Assembly (NCBI RefSeq): GCF_002327105.1
Contig: NZ_CP023406.1
Coordinates: 806,001 to 870,000, forward strand
DNA from: Luteimonas chenhongjianii
Lineage (GTDB): Bacteria; Pseudomonadota; Gammaproteobacteria; Xanthomonadales; Xanthomonadaceae
DNA: 64,000 bases
Direction of reading: 5' to 3'
Each line of letters opens with the position of its first letter. Positions within the stretch are counted from its first letter, which is position 1. Below, in pieces: positions 21,101-28,879 of the stretch. Both the position numbers and the translations under genes were made by a program. The notes under the pieces were generated by a model. That model was not told where the DNA came from. It did not search any database and saw nothing but the letters and a program-made list of their open reading frames with translations.

Positions 21101-21614
21101 TCGCGAACAGCGCCATCAGGGCGGCGACGTAGAACGCCGGATCGCCGAACGGGGTGACCGGGTCGTCCGGTCCGCCGAGCACGCCCAGGCTGATCGCCAC
21201 CGCCTTGTACTGCAGGGCCAGGTACGGCACCGCCGCCATCAGCGCGATCAGCGCGACCAGCGCGGCCAGCCGCTGCGAGCGGCCATAGCGCGAGCCGATG
21301 AAGTCGGCGATCGACACCGTGTTCTGCGACTGCGCGATCAACGCCAGTCGTTCGAGGATCCGCCAGCCGAACACCAGCAAGAGCAGCGGGCCGATGTAGA
21401 TCGGCAGATAGCCCAGGCCCTGCCGCGCCGCGGTCCCGACCGCGCCGTAGAACGTCCACGACGAGCAGTACACCGCCAGCGCGAGGCAGTAGACAGCCGT
21501 GCGCAACCAGGGGCGCTGCGGATACAGGGGACGGCGGTCGCCGTACCAGGCCGCCCCGAACAGCAGCGCCGCGTAGCCCAGTGACACCAGCAGCAGTACC
21601 CAGCCCGGCAGCAT
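18150..21614 (-). CDS. Sodium/solute symporter-histidine kinase-receiver hybrid (CrbS/MxtR-like)
   Basis: A 1154-residue protein fusing a transport domain to a two-component system. Roughly residues 1-480 form 12-13 membrane helices of the SSS (PutP-like) family. A PAS domain follows (LENIDHAVSVVDPTMRLVAWN, about 640-740). The HisKA H-box is SHDVLQPLNAARLFTSAL, and the ATPase has NALRYTRSG and GLGLGLSICQRI. The C-terminal receiver (about 1028-1145) has acidic DNDDD and phospho-acceptor LLVDYH. Related SSS-kinases (CrbS, MxtR, CbrA) sense carbon sources and often control acetate use through a LuxR-type regulator. No such regulator lies next to it here. The internal receiver implies a phosphorelay. 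Confidence 0.9.
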   Translation of the reverse strand: MLPGWVLLLVSLGYAALLFGAAWYGDRRPLYPQRPWLRTAVYCLALAVYCSSWTFYGAVGTAARQGLGYLPIYIGPLLLLVFGWRILERLALIAQSQNTVSIADFIGSRYGRSQRLAALVALIALMAAVPYLALQYKAVAISLGVLGGPDDPVTPFGDPAFYVAALMALFAILFGTRQVDATEHRPGMMLAVALESLIKLVALVAVGIFAIMWLDARELHLLEATRALVGNAPPTSFLAQCLLAFAALICLPRQFHVAIVECGDVRDIRRARWLFGGYLVVICLMVLPIASAGVALFGRDGPVAPDSFVLALPMAMNADSLALFAYIGGFSAATGMVIVSSVALATMVSNDLVMPLLLRRGYAERHGGNVARTVLWIRRVAIIGLAALAYGYYRASGNETTLAAFGLMAFVAVAQFAPALIGGLYWRGASRRGVEVGLLIGFGVWIYTLLLPTLTQSGWLDPQWLASGPFGIHWLRPHALFGLAGWDPLTHGTFWSLLLNVGALLLVSARWRPTLDERLRAAPFLDPYAERRTFASEEWSGNVDIGDLLTLTGRIVGERTARAAFDEHAQAQAQGKPLVHNTPADRTWLQFTERQLAAAVGASSARLLMTSALKGSGMEVDEVVAMLDEAGQELRFNREVLSSTLENIDHAVSVVDPTMRLVAWNRSYQRLFGYPDNMLYVGRPVADLIRYNAERGELGPRDAIDIDTEIDKRIAYMRAGSPHVSERVLGNGKVIELRGQPLPGGGYATSYSDVTDYKRVERELRDINETLEHRVAERTREAEAAQESRSRFLTAVSHDVLQPLNAARLFTSALRETQDGAEQKHLAERVDTSLRAAEELLDGLLDVSRLDAGALRPEIVDFDVSELLRQLAGQYAPMAKARALDIRLHAPPMPVRSDARLLRRVLQNFLANALRYTRSGRIVLAARRRGDQVALQVWDSGPGIPEHHMSQIYDEFHRYEQNFDWDGRGLGLGLSICQRISRLLGHTLDARSTVGHGSMFSITVPRSTLAVLPPIVPPTPLQDESLHGLRVLCVDNDDDILAGMRALLRRWGVEPLCAKTIDEAIACMEQGPDVLLVDYHLHDRLDGLDTLDTLRGIAPDVPGALLTADGSDTLKQTARIRGYTVLTKPVKPASMRAFLGAQRMAASARSARTA

Positions 21615-21692
21615 GCGGTTCCCCTCGATGCGGACGCGGGAGTGTAGCGGGTCGGGCCGACCTCACGATCCGGCCGAGGCCGGGGTGGCCCC

Positions 21693-23195
21693 CTAGCCCG
21701 ATGCGGCCACGCTGCGGTCCTTGCCTGCGCGCTTGGCCTGGTACATGGCCTGGTCGGCGCGCTTGAGCAGCGACTCGAAGGACTCCGAAGGGCGCCGCAG
21801 GGCGATGCCGGCGCTGAAGGTCACCGGAATCCGGGCATTCTCCTGGACGAGCGGGCGCCGGGAGAGCACGGTGCGTAGCCCTGCCATCGCGGCGAGGGCG
21901 TGCGGCAGGGTCATGGCCGGCATCAGGATCACGAATTCCTCCCCGCCGAAGCGGCCGATGACATCGTGGTCACGCAGGGTGAGGCGCGCGATGTCGACGA
22001 AGTGGCGCAGCGCGGCGTCTCCGCCGAGATGGCCGTGGACTGCGTTGAGCCGGCGGAAATCGTCGAGGTCGACGAGCGCCATGCACAGCGGCCGGTCTTC
22101 CCGCGCGCGCGCTGTCTCGTGCGCGAAGGCTTCATCGAAGCCGCGGCGGTTGAGGCAACCGGTGAGTTCGTCCTCGCGGGCGAGTCCGGCGGCGTCGCTG
22201 AGCTTCTGCTCCATCTGCGCAAGGCGCCGCTCGCTCTCTTCAAGCTCGCGCCGGGCGGCCACCAGGTCGTCGCGCGCACGCACCGCGCGCGCCTGGATGT
22301 GCCCGGTGTCCTCGAGCACGGTGTCGAGCAGCCCGTTGAGTTCACCGATGCTGCGCGCCTCGCGGATCCGTACCGCGTGGCCGGTCAGGCGGTCCTGGTA
22401 CTCGCCGGTCTGCGCGGCCATGCCGTCGAGACTCTCGACGAAGGTGCCCATCATCGCGCGCATCGCGGTCCGTGATTCGTCTATGCCGGTCTTGAGCAGC
22501 GTCTGCCGGTAGAGCATCTGTCGAAGCTCGGTGCGCGCGCCCTCGATCGCCGAGCGGCTCAGGGGGCCGGAGAGCAGGCTGCGGATCTGCCCGATCTGGC
22601 CATGCAGCCAGCTCTTCTCGTCGAGCAGCTCGCCGATGTTCTCCAGCAGCAGGTCGAACAGGCCGAGCAGCAGCGAAACGTGCTCCTCTGCGTCCTGGCC
22701 ATGCACGCCGACGCGATGGCACAGGTCGGTAATGCGTCGGGACAGTGCGTCGAGGTCCTGGCCCGGTGTCCAGCCGCGCAGATCCGCAGCCAGGGCGATC
22801 GCTTCGTCGGCGAGCGCAGGCTCGCTGCGCAGCAGCCCGGCGAGTGCACTGCCGACCGCATGCCGCAGCAGGTCACGCAGCCGCAGTGCCTGCGCATCGG
22901 TCGGCGGCGGCGCATCCAGTTCGACGGTGCGGATGTACTTGTCGATGAGCTGGCGCATCGCCCGCCCGTAGGCCGGCCAGTCCTCGCTGCGCCGGGCGGA
23001 CTGCAGGTAGCCACCCAGGCTGCCGAGTTCGTCGTGCAGGCCGGCGACGCCGTCGGCGAAGGCCGAAAGCAGTTGCTGGGGATCGTCCGCACCGGCGAAC
23101 AGGGCGACCAGCGCCTGGGAATCGATTGCCCGTCCGGTGCCACCGGGCGTGTCGCGCGTGCGCGAAGTGGCATTGGGAGTGGTCGGTGCGGGCAT
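21693..23195 (-). CDS. Diguanylate cyclase (GGDEF), cytoplasmic
   Basis: About 500 residues. The N-terminal 300 are predicted helical and soluble with no membrane segment, including a coiled-coil linker (RDDLVAARRELEESERRLAQM). The C-terminal GGDEF domain has ELTGCLNRRGFDEAF, LVDLDDFRRLNAVHGH and an active-site GGEEF (FGGEEFVILMP). GGEEF is a catalytic variant, so the protein should make c-di-GMP from two GTP. No RxxD inhibitory site is obvious just before the signature. ATG 23195 is chosen; an in-frame GTG lies at 23204. A large helical N-terminal part resembles regulators that sense through protein contact, but no partner is visible. Confidence 0.88.
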   Translation of the reverse strand: MPAPTTPNATSRTRDTPGGTGRAIDSQALVALFAGADDPQQLLSAFADGVAGLHDELGSLGGYLQSARRSEDWPAYGRAMRQLIDKYIRTVELDAPPPTDAQALRLRDLLRHAVGSALAGLLRSEPALADEAIALAADLRGWTPGQDLDALSRRITDLCHRVGVHGQDAEEHVSLLLGLFDLLLENIGELLDEKSWLHGQIGQIRSLLSGPLSRSAIEGARTELRQMLYRQTLLKTGIDESRTAMRAMMGTFVESLDGMAAQTGEYQDRLTGHAVRIREARSIGELNGLLDTVLEDTGHIQARAVRARDDLVAARRELEESERRLAQMEQKLSDAAGLAREDELTGCLNRRGFDEAFAHETARAREDRPLCMALVDLDDFRRLNAVHGHLGGDAALRHFVDIARLTLRDHDVIGRFGGEEFVILMPAMTLPHALAAMAGLRTVLSRRPLVQENARIPVTFSAGIALRRPSESFESLLKRADQAMYQAKRAGKDRSVAASG

Positions 23196-23204
23196 GGGGC
23201 TCAC

Positions 23205-23520
23205 GGGAAGGACGGGCGCGCCGATGCGCTACGCACGCGCGGATGCGGATGCGGACTCTGTCCTAGCGGCAGGCCCGGCCACGACTTGAGGAACTGCGCA
23301 CGCGCCGTTGGGACCGCATTAACCGGACCGGCGGCGCTCGGCCCGGACCGGGCCTGGCGCCCCGCACATCATCCGGCCCGGCCGGGTGCGCCAGGCTTCA
23401 CGCAACGGCGCGCGGCGGGCAATCGTTCTCCAGTCGCCGGCCCCCTGCACCCGCCGCTGGCGGCCCGCGCGTCGGATGGGCCGGACGCGCGTGGCGCCGG
23501 CCCCGCAAGGCCCGAACGGC
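23205..23520. other. Intergenic region without a recognisable gene
   Basis: About 316 very G+C-rich bases between the diguanylate cyclase start and the glutaredoxin stop, both on the minus strand. Several short inverted repeats such as CGGCCCGGACCGGGCC-like stretches occur near 23335-23385. I see no convincing reading frame, RNA gene or terminator with a U-run. Confidence 0.5.
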
Positions 23521-24450
23521 TCAGTACTTCGGCACGCTGCCGTCGACGCTGTCGCTCCAGGCGTCGATGCCGCCGACGACGTTGTAGACCTGGGTGAAGC
23601 CCTGGTTGCGGAAATGCTCGGCGGCCTGCTGGCTGCGGCCGCCGCGATGGCACAGGAACGCCAGCGGCGTGTCCTTGGGCAGCTGCTGCAGGCGGGTGAT
23701 CGCGTCGCCGTCGAGGACCTCGAACGGCCGCGCGACGCTCGCCGTGGCGCGTTCTTCCGGCGGACGCACGTCCACCAGGGTCAACGTGCCGGCCGCAAGG
23801 CGGTCGTTGGCCTCGGCCGGGCTGATCTCCTGCACGGGCCTGGGCGCGTTGGGGTTCTCGATCACCAGGCCGCGGCCGCGGATGTCGTCGGCGAAATCGA
23901 TGGTCATGCCGTCGGCGCGGCGGGCACCGGCGAGGTCGAACTGCACATCGATACCGTCGGCCCGGGCAAGGATCGCCGAGGCGCTGCGCGGCGCCAGCTG
24001 CAGGCGCGTGCGGAAACTGGCGTCGATGTCGACCTGCAGCACGTAGTCGCCGCCGGCGTCGCCGACCGCCTTGGCGATCATCTCGCGCGCGGCCGGGGTG
24101 ATCGAGATCGACGGCGGCGTGCGGTCGGGCGGGGCAACGCCGAACAGGCCGTGCAGCTCGCCGCTGCCGACCATCTGCTCGATGATGTCGCTGCCACCGA
24201 CGAGTTCGCCGTCGACATACAGCTGCGGGATCGTCGGCCAGTCACCGTAGGCCTTGATGCCCTCGCGGATCTCGCCGTCCTCGAGCACGTTGACGGTCGC
24301 GTAGTCGACGCCGACCGCTTCCAGCGCGGACACGGCCTTGGCGGAGAAGCCGCATTGCGGGGTCGTCGGCGAGCCCTTCATGAACAGCACGGCCCGGTTG
24401 CCCTGCAGCAGGGTTTCGATGCGGGCGCGGACGGCGGGGTCGAGGGACAT
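23521..24450 (-). CDS. Three-domain monothiol glutaredoxin (Grx4 - degenerate A-type - rhodanese)
   Basis: A 309-residue fusion. Residues 1-105 are a Grx4/GrxD monothiol glutaredoxin with the CGFS site at C33 (TTPQCGFSAKA), the type that binds and transfers [2Fe-2S] clusters with glutathione. Residues 113-205 look like an A-type iron-sulphur carrier fold (SISITPAAREMIAKAV onward) but with no cysteine. Residues 210-309 form a rhodanese domain with active-site loop LCHRGGRSQQ and catalytic Cys. The stand-alone family is about 110 residues, so the fusion triples it. A role in iron-sulphur cluster or sulphur transfer is likely; the cysteine-free middle domain may be structural. ATG 24450 gives the normal Grx4 N-terminus. 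Confidence 0.88.
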   Translation of the reverse strand: MSLDPAVRARIETLLQGNRAVLFMKGSPTTPQCGFSAKAVSALEAVGVDYATVNVLEDGEIREGIKAYGDWPTIPQLYVDGELVGGSDIIEQMVGSGELHGLFGVAPPDRTPPSISITPAAREMIAKAVGDAGGDYVLQVDIDASFRTRLQLAPRSASAILARADGIDVQFDLAGARRADGMTIDFADDIRGRGLVIENPNAPRPVQEISPAEANDRLAAGTLTLVDVRPPEERATASVARPFEVLDGDAITRLQQLPKDTPLAFLCHRGGRSQQAAEHFRNQGFTQVYNVVGGIDAWSDSVDGSVPKY

Positions 24451-24567
24451 GGCGTAAATCCGGTGTGCGGGGGACGGCCGACATGGTACCGCGGGGCCGC
24501 CGATACAAGCCCGCGACGGGCTTTGGGCGCCTGCACCGCGGCGTTGCGCGGCGGGGTCGATGGCATC

Positions 24568-25344
24568 ATGCGCGCCATGTCCGTGCACCGCCCGCCCCGT
24601 CGCCCGCAGCTCTGGCTGCCGGTGCTGATCGCCTCGCAGCTGCTGGTCGCCCTGGTCTGGTGGCGGCTGGGGTGGACGGTGGGCCTGCCGCTGCTGCTGG
24701 CCAGTCACGCGATCTGCCTGTGGGGCGTCCTGGCACCGGCATCGCGCCTGTACGGGCCGGTGCTGACCCGGTTGCCGGGCAAGGATGTCTGGCTGACGAT
24801 CGACGACGGCCCCTCCGACGACACCCGCGCACTGCTCGACCTGCTCGATGCGCACGATGCGAAGGCCACATTCTTCCTGGTGGGCGAGCGCGCCGCCGCC
24901 CGCCCGGACCTCGTGCGCGAGATCGCCGCGCGTGGCCACGGCATCGGCAATCACAGCCAGACCCATCCCCAGGCCCGGTTCTGGGCGCTGGGGCCGGCGC
25001 GGATGCGGCGCGAGGTGCTCGACTGCCAGAACACGCTGCGCACGATCACCGGCCGTGCGCCGGCGTGGTTCCGCTCCGTCGTGGGCCATACCAATCCCTT
25101 CGTGCACGCGCCGCTGCGCGAGGCGGGGCTTGCCCGCGTCGGCTGGAGCGCGCGCGGCTTCGATGCGGTGAAGGCGGACGTGGACGCGGTGGTCGCACGC
25201 ATCGAGGCCGATCTGGCCCCCGGCGCGATCGTGCTGCTGCACGAGGGCGCGAAGCACGGCCGCAACGTCGCGATGGTCGAGCGGGTCCTCGCGCGCATGC
25301 AGGCGAAGGGCTTGCGCGCGACGCTGCCAGACGCCTCCGCCTGA
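24568..25344 (+). CDS. Polysaccharide deacetylase (NodB-fold), membrane-anchored
   Basis: A 258-residue carbohydrate esterase family 4 type protein. Two N-terminal hydrophobic helices (LWLPVLIASQLLVALVWW; LPLLLASHAICLWGVLA) precede the NodB domain with metal-binding LTIDDGPSDDT (Asp-Asp) and GNHSQTHP (His-x3-His), the RSVVGHTNP motif and a C-terminal LLHEGAKHG catalytic His. Such enzymes remove N-acetyl groups from peptidoglycan or exopolysaccharide. The start is ATG 24568 or 24577. It diverges from the glutaredoxin gene across 117 bases that must hold both promoters. Confidence 0.87.
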   Translation: MRAMSVHRPPRRPQLWLPVLIASQLLVALVWWRLGWTVGLPLLLASHAICLWGVLAPASRLYGPVLTRLPGKDVWLTIDDGPSDDTRALLDLLDAHDAKATFFLVGERAAARPDLVREIAARGHGIGNHSQTHPQARFWALGPARMRREVLDCQNTLRTITGRAPAWFRSVVGHTNPFVHAPLREAGLARVGWSARGFDAVKADVDAVVARIEADLAPGAIVLLHEGAKHGRNVAMVERVLARMQAKGLRATLPDASA

Positions 25345-25474
25345 CCGCGGTTGCCACCGATCAGCCGCGCGGTGGGCGAGCGCCCTCCGGGAGCGGGCTG
25401 TGCGGAGCAGCTGCAGTCCGCGCGTCTCTTCAATCGTCAGCCGCCCTGCGGCCCTCGGCGCCCGGCATGGCCCG

Positions 25475-25509
25475 CCCCTCTCCCCCCGGGAGAGGGGTTG
25501 GGGTGAGGG
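25475..25509. repeat. Single copy of the 35-bp palindromic repeat
   Basis: Same element as at 2598: arms CCCCTCTCCC / GGGAGAGGGG around a CC centre with tail TTGGGGTGAGGG. It lies between the convergent deacetylase gene and the 25586 gene, again at a point where two transcripts meet. Confidence 0.9.
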
Positions 25510-25585
25510 TGGCAGCAACCAGCGTGCGGACCGGAAGATGAGGCGCCCGCCATTCCGCCGTGTGCGCCGATCAGCGCATCGACCG

Positions 25586-26122
25586 CTAAGCGTCCTGCAA
25601 CCCTGCGAGTACCTCGCAGAGGTCGTCGGTTTCCAGCAGCAGTTCGGCAACTGCGTGCTGACCGGTCGCCGCCGCGGTCGCGGCCAGGGCGGCGCTGCAC
25701 ATCCGCCCGTTCCACGCCGGCGTGGCGACGAGGCCGGTGAGCAGCGGCAGCCGCGCGAGCGCGGTGACATAGCCGTCGATCAGATAGTCCGGAATCTCCG
25801 CATCCCGCGCGGCGCGGGCGAGTTCGATGCGGGCCGGCAGCGCGAAGTGGATGGGCGTGGCGCGCTCGGGCGCCTCGGCGAGGATCGCGACGATGTGCGG
25901 CACGGCGGCGAATGCGGCCGGGTACACCTCCCCGCCATCGCAGATGGCGGTCCACAGCGATTGCCAGGGCTCGCCCTGCACGCGGTCTTCGCCGGCGCCA
26001 TCGAGCTGCGCGAGCAGCGCGGGAATGCCGCGCGCCGAGCCGTGGGCGCATTGCAGACGGGACCATGACGGATCGTCGAGCGCCAGCATCGGCGCGTGCG
26101 GCAGTCCGTCGCGGGCGGTCAT
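25586..26122 (-). CDS. Conserved hypothetical protein, last gene of alaA operon
   Basis: A 178-residue soluble protein rich in Ala/Leu helices (VYPAAFAAVPHIVAILAEAPE; ALARLPLLTGLVATPAWNGRM in part), reminiscent of HEAT-like or helical-repeat folds, but I recognise no named family. Its ATG overlaps the stop of the methyltransferase by four bases (ATGA at 26119-26122), so it is translationally coupled to it. The stop is TAG at 25586-25588. Function unknown. Confidence 0.72.
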   Translation of the reverse strand: MTARDGLPHAPMLALDDPSWSRLQCAHGSARGIPALLAQLDGAGEDRVQGEPWQSLWTAICDGGEVYPAAFAAVPHIVAILAEAPERATPIHFALPARIELARAARDAEIPDYLIDGYVTALARLPLLTGLVATPAWNGRMCSAALAATAAATGQHAVAELLLETDDLCEVLAGLQDA

Positions 26123-26850
26123 GCGCGGATGCCGGTGATCAGCCAGTTGTTGAAGGGCGTGTCGCCATACAGCGGCCGCAGCGTGGTCTGCAGGCCCGCG
26201 CCCTCGAGCTGGCTGCGCAGCCCGTCGGCGGTGGGGTAGCTCTTCGCACGCTCCTGCATCCAGCCGGCGAGATTGGCCAGGCGATCGGTGATGCGGGTGG
26301 TGCGGCTGCGCGGCGTGTCGTCGGCCAGCCCGCTGCGGATCACCAGGCGCGCGCCGGGCACCAGCATCGCGATCACGTTGCCGAGCAGTTCGCGCTGACG
26401 CTCCGGCGAGAGGTACTGCAGCACGTCGAGAATGGTGACGCTGCCCTGGTGATCGGGCAGGCCGACGCCCAGATCCAGCACATCCAGGCGCACATCGGCG
26501 AGTCCCGCGCGCGCGGCGACCGCGCGTCCGCGGCGGATCTTGGCCGCGTCGATGTCGACGCCGGTGAAGGGGAGCGATTGCCCGTCCGCGCGCAGCGCGT
26601 GGGCAAGCAGGCCGAGGCCGCAGCCCAGGTCGAGCACCGGTGCAGTGGTCGGCCGCAGCGCCTGCAACACGCCCGGATACAGCGGATCGGTCCGCAGCTT
26701 CGTCAGCGTGTAGTAGTAGTCGTAGCGGTTGCCGAGGACATGGCCGGGCAGAAACGCGCGGGCGATGCCGCGTGCGTCCTCGCGCGGAAACGGTGTCGTC
26801 GAAAGCGGCGTATCGGCAAGCGAGGTGGAATCGGAAGCGTTGGAAGTCAT
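26119..26850 (-). CDS. SAM-dependent methyltransferase, class I
   Basis: A 243-residue Rossmann-fold methyltransferase. Motif I is VLDLGCGLGLLAHAL, the acidic end of strand 2 is FTGVDIDAAKIRRG, and the later motif VTILDVLQYLSPERQ ends strand 4. A short extended N-terminus (TSNASDSTSLADTP) is probably disordered. The start at 26850 overlaps the stop of the SGNH hydrolase gene by four bases. The substrate is not evident; the tyrosine cluster YDYYYTLTKLRTDP before motif I resembles small-molecule or lipid methyltransferases. It is third in a four-gene overlapping operon. Confidence 0.85.
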   Translation of the reverse strand: MTSNASDSTSLADTPLSTTPFPREDARGIARAFLPGHVLGNRYDYYYTLTKLRTDPLYPGVLQALRPTTAPVLDLGCGLGLLAHALRADGQSLPFTGVDIDAAKIRRGRAVAARAGLADVRLDVLDLGVGLPDHQGSVTILDVLQYLSPERQRELLGNVIAMLVPGARLVIRSGLADDTPRSRTTRITDRLANLAGWMQERAKSYPTADGLRSQLEGAGLQTTLRPLYGDTPFNNWLITGIRA

Positions 26851-27464
26851 GCCCGGGACAATAAGCCGCGCGCCACCGGCAATGCCAGTCGCGTCCACTC
26901 CGCGTGTAGCGCGGCGGATGGATGCAGGCCGTCGTCGGCGAGCATTTCCACCTCGCCGCCACGGGCGCGGCTGACCGGTGCGATGTCGACGAAAGCGACG
27001 CCGCGTGCAGCGCAGATCGCCTGCGCGGCAGCGTTGTAGGCATCGAGCTCGCGCGCGATCGCATCGACATCGCGGCCCGAGTGCGCGCCGAACGGGGTCA
27101 CGCCCCAGTCCGGGATCGCGAGCACGAACACGCGCGCTGGATCGTCGCCGGCGAAACCGATCGCGCGTTCGAGCAGCGCCGAGAACGCCGGCCGGTAGCT
27201 GGCCACATCGCGGCCGCGGTACTGGTCGTTGACCCCGATCAGCAGACTCACCAGGTCGAACGGACCCTGGGGCGCGGCGGCGTCGATGCCGGCGTCGAGT
27301 TCGTCGGTGGTCCAGCCGGTGGTGGCGATGATCTCGGGCTCGTCGAGGGCGATGCCTGTCGCGCGCAGCGCATCGGCGACCCGTACCGGCCAGCGATCCT
27401 CGGGCGCGATGCCCTCGCCGATCGTGTAGCTGTCGCCCAACGCCAGATAGCGCGCCGGCCTCAT
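26847..27464 (-). CDS. SGNH/GDSL-family hydrolase
   Basis: A 205-residue esterase-like protein. Block I YLALGDSYTIGEG holds the nucleophile Ser, block III is LLIGVNDQYRG (Asn), and block V is DGLHPSAALH (Asp-His); the Gly of block II is probably in TTGWTTDELDAG. No signal peptide is visible, so it should act in the cytoplasm on an ester or acyl substrate. Its ATG overlaps the alaA stop (ATGA) and its stop overlaps the methyltransferase start, so it is read as the second gene of the operon. Confidence 0.88.
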   Translation of the reverse strand: MRPARYLALGDSYTIGEGIAPEDRWPVRVADALRATGIALDEPEIIATTGWTTDELDAGIDAAAPQGPFDLVSLLIGVNDQYRGRDVASYRPAFSALLERAIGFAGDDPARVFVLAIPDWGVTPFGAHSGRDVDAIARELDAYNAAAQAICAARGVAFVDIAPVSRARGGEVEMLADDGLHPSAALHAEWTRLALPVARGLLSRA

Positions 27465-28726
27465 GCCGTGCGCGCCCGGCGCGTGGCGAGCGGTACGACC
27501 TTGCGCGCGTCGCCGATCTGGCGTTCCAGCACGCGTTCGATGCGCGCGAACACCTCGCGCAGCTGCGCGGGCTCGGGCAGCAGGGTCACGCGGAAATGGT
27601 TGCGGTAGGGCACGTTGAAGCTGTTGCCCGGCACCACGAGCACGCCTTCGGACTCCATCAGCTCGAGGGCGAACGCATGGTCGTCGAAGCCCTGCGCATC
27701 CGCCTCGGCGATGCCCGGGAACGCGTACAGCGCGCCCGCCGGCGCAACCAGCCGCAGATAGGCGCTGGCCTCGCAGGCCTCGACCACTGCGCGGCGCGCT
27801 TCGTGCAGGCGGCCGCCCGGCGCGCACAGTGCACTGATCGTGTCGGTGCCGGTCAGCGCGGCCTCGATCGCGAACTGCCCCGGCACGTTCGCGCACAGGC
27901 GCAACGCACCGAGCAGGTCCATCGCGTTGCGGAAGTCGCGGCTGCGTGCTTCGTCGCCCGACAGCACGGCCCAGCCCACGCGCCAGCCGCAGGCGCGATG
28001 CACCTTCGACAGTCCGCCGAAGGACACGCAGGGCACGTCGCCGGCAATCGGCGCGATCGGCTCGAACGCAGCGCCGTCGAAGGTGATGCCGTCGTAGATC
28101 TCGTCGCAGAGCAGCAGCAGGCCATGGCGGGCGGCGATCGCGACGATGCGCTCGAGCAGGGCGCGCGGATAGACCGCGCCGGTGGGGTTGTTGGGATTGA
28201 TCAGCACGATCGCGCGGGTACGCGGCGAGACCAGCGCCTCGAGCGCATCGGGGTCTGGCAGGAAGCCGTCGGTTTCCTTGCACTGGTAGAAGACCGGGCG
28301 GCCGTCATTGAGGATGGTCGCCGCCGACCACAGCGGATAGTCCGGCGAGGGCACGAGGACCTCGTCGCCGGGATTGAGCAACGCCCGCAGGGCGATGTCG
28401 ATCAGTTCGCTGACCCCGTTGCCGACGAACACGCGCTCGGCCGACACGTCCCGCGCGCCGCGCGCGATGTGATGCGCGGCGATGACCTCGCGCGCGGCCG
28501 GCAGGCCCTGCTGGTGGGTATAGGGATCGGTGTCGTGGATGCGCTCGGCGATCGCGCGCTGCAGGTGTTCCGGCGCACGGAACCCGAACGCGCCCGGGTT
28601 GCCGATGTTGAGCTTGATCAGCGTGCGACCCTGCGCCTCGAGTTCGCGCGCGCGCCGGGCCAGTTCACCGCGGATCTCGTAACGGACTTCGGTCAGGCGT
28701 TCGCGGGTCTTGAAGGGGGCAGACAT
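27461..28726 (-). CDS. alaA: Alanine-synthesising aminotransferase, AlaA type
   Basis: A PLP-dependent fold-type I aminotransferase of 421 residues that makes alanine from pyruvate and glutamate. Family landmarks are LKLNIGNPGAFGF (here LIKLNIGNPGAFGF), VGNGVSELI, PSPDYPLW, INPNNPTGAVYP and the Schiff-base lysine in GGLSKVHRACGWR, K241. The C-terminal Arg that binds the substrate carboxylate is in NHFRVTLLP. It matches E. coli AlaA more closely than AspC or AvtA. The start is ATG 28726 (MSAPFKTRERL); an ATG eight codons upstream is the alternative. It is the first gene of an operon with a hydrolase, a methyltransferase and an unknown protein. Confidence 0.9.
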   Translation of the reverse strand: MSAPFKTRERLTEVRYEIRGELARRARELEAQGRTLIKLNIGNPGAFGFRAPEHLQRAIAERIHDTDPYTHQQGLPAAREVIAAHHIARGARDVSAERVFVGNGVSELIDIALRALLNPGDEVLVPSPDYPLWSAATILNDGRPVFYQCKETDGFLPDPDALEALVSPRTRAIVLINPNNPTGAVYPRALLERIVAIAARHGLLLLCDEIYDGITFDGAAFEPIAPIAGDVPCVSFGGLSKVHRACGWRVGWAVLSGDEARSRDFRNAMDLLGALRLCANVPGQFAIEAALTGTDTISALCAPGGRLHEARRAVVEACEASAYLRLVAPAGALYAFPGIAEADAQGFDDHAFALELMESEGVLVVPGNSFNVPYRNHFRVTLLPEPAQLREVFARIERVLERQIGDARKVVPLATRRARTA

Positions 28727-28844
28727 CGGAGCAGGGCTCGGCGCGGGCATGTCGCCGGATGCTAGCGGAAAAGCCGCGTGGTCGCGGGCCGCGCCCCGGC
28801 TCTGGTGCCGAGGCCACGGATCGCCCGCGCGGCGCCGGCGCACG

Positions 28845-28850
28845 TAGAAT
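28845..28850 (+). promoter_or_regulatory. Probable -10 box of rsgA
   Basis: TAGAAT lies 29 bases before the GTG start. The same hexamer is found before maeB (32005-32010) and aceE (38039-38044), pointing to a shared housekeeping promoter style. The -35 region is not convincing. Confidence 0.4.
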
Positions 28851-28879
28851 CCGCCCATGCAGACTGCCCGCCCGATCCC

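Noticed and set aside
18948..21584. An 878-codon plus-strand open frame opposite the transporter-kinase gene.
   Set aside because: Composition is His/Arg/Gln/Ala-rich with no domain pattern, typical of the antisense of a high-G+C gene.
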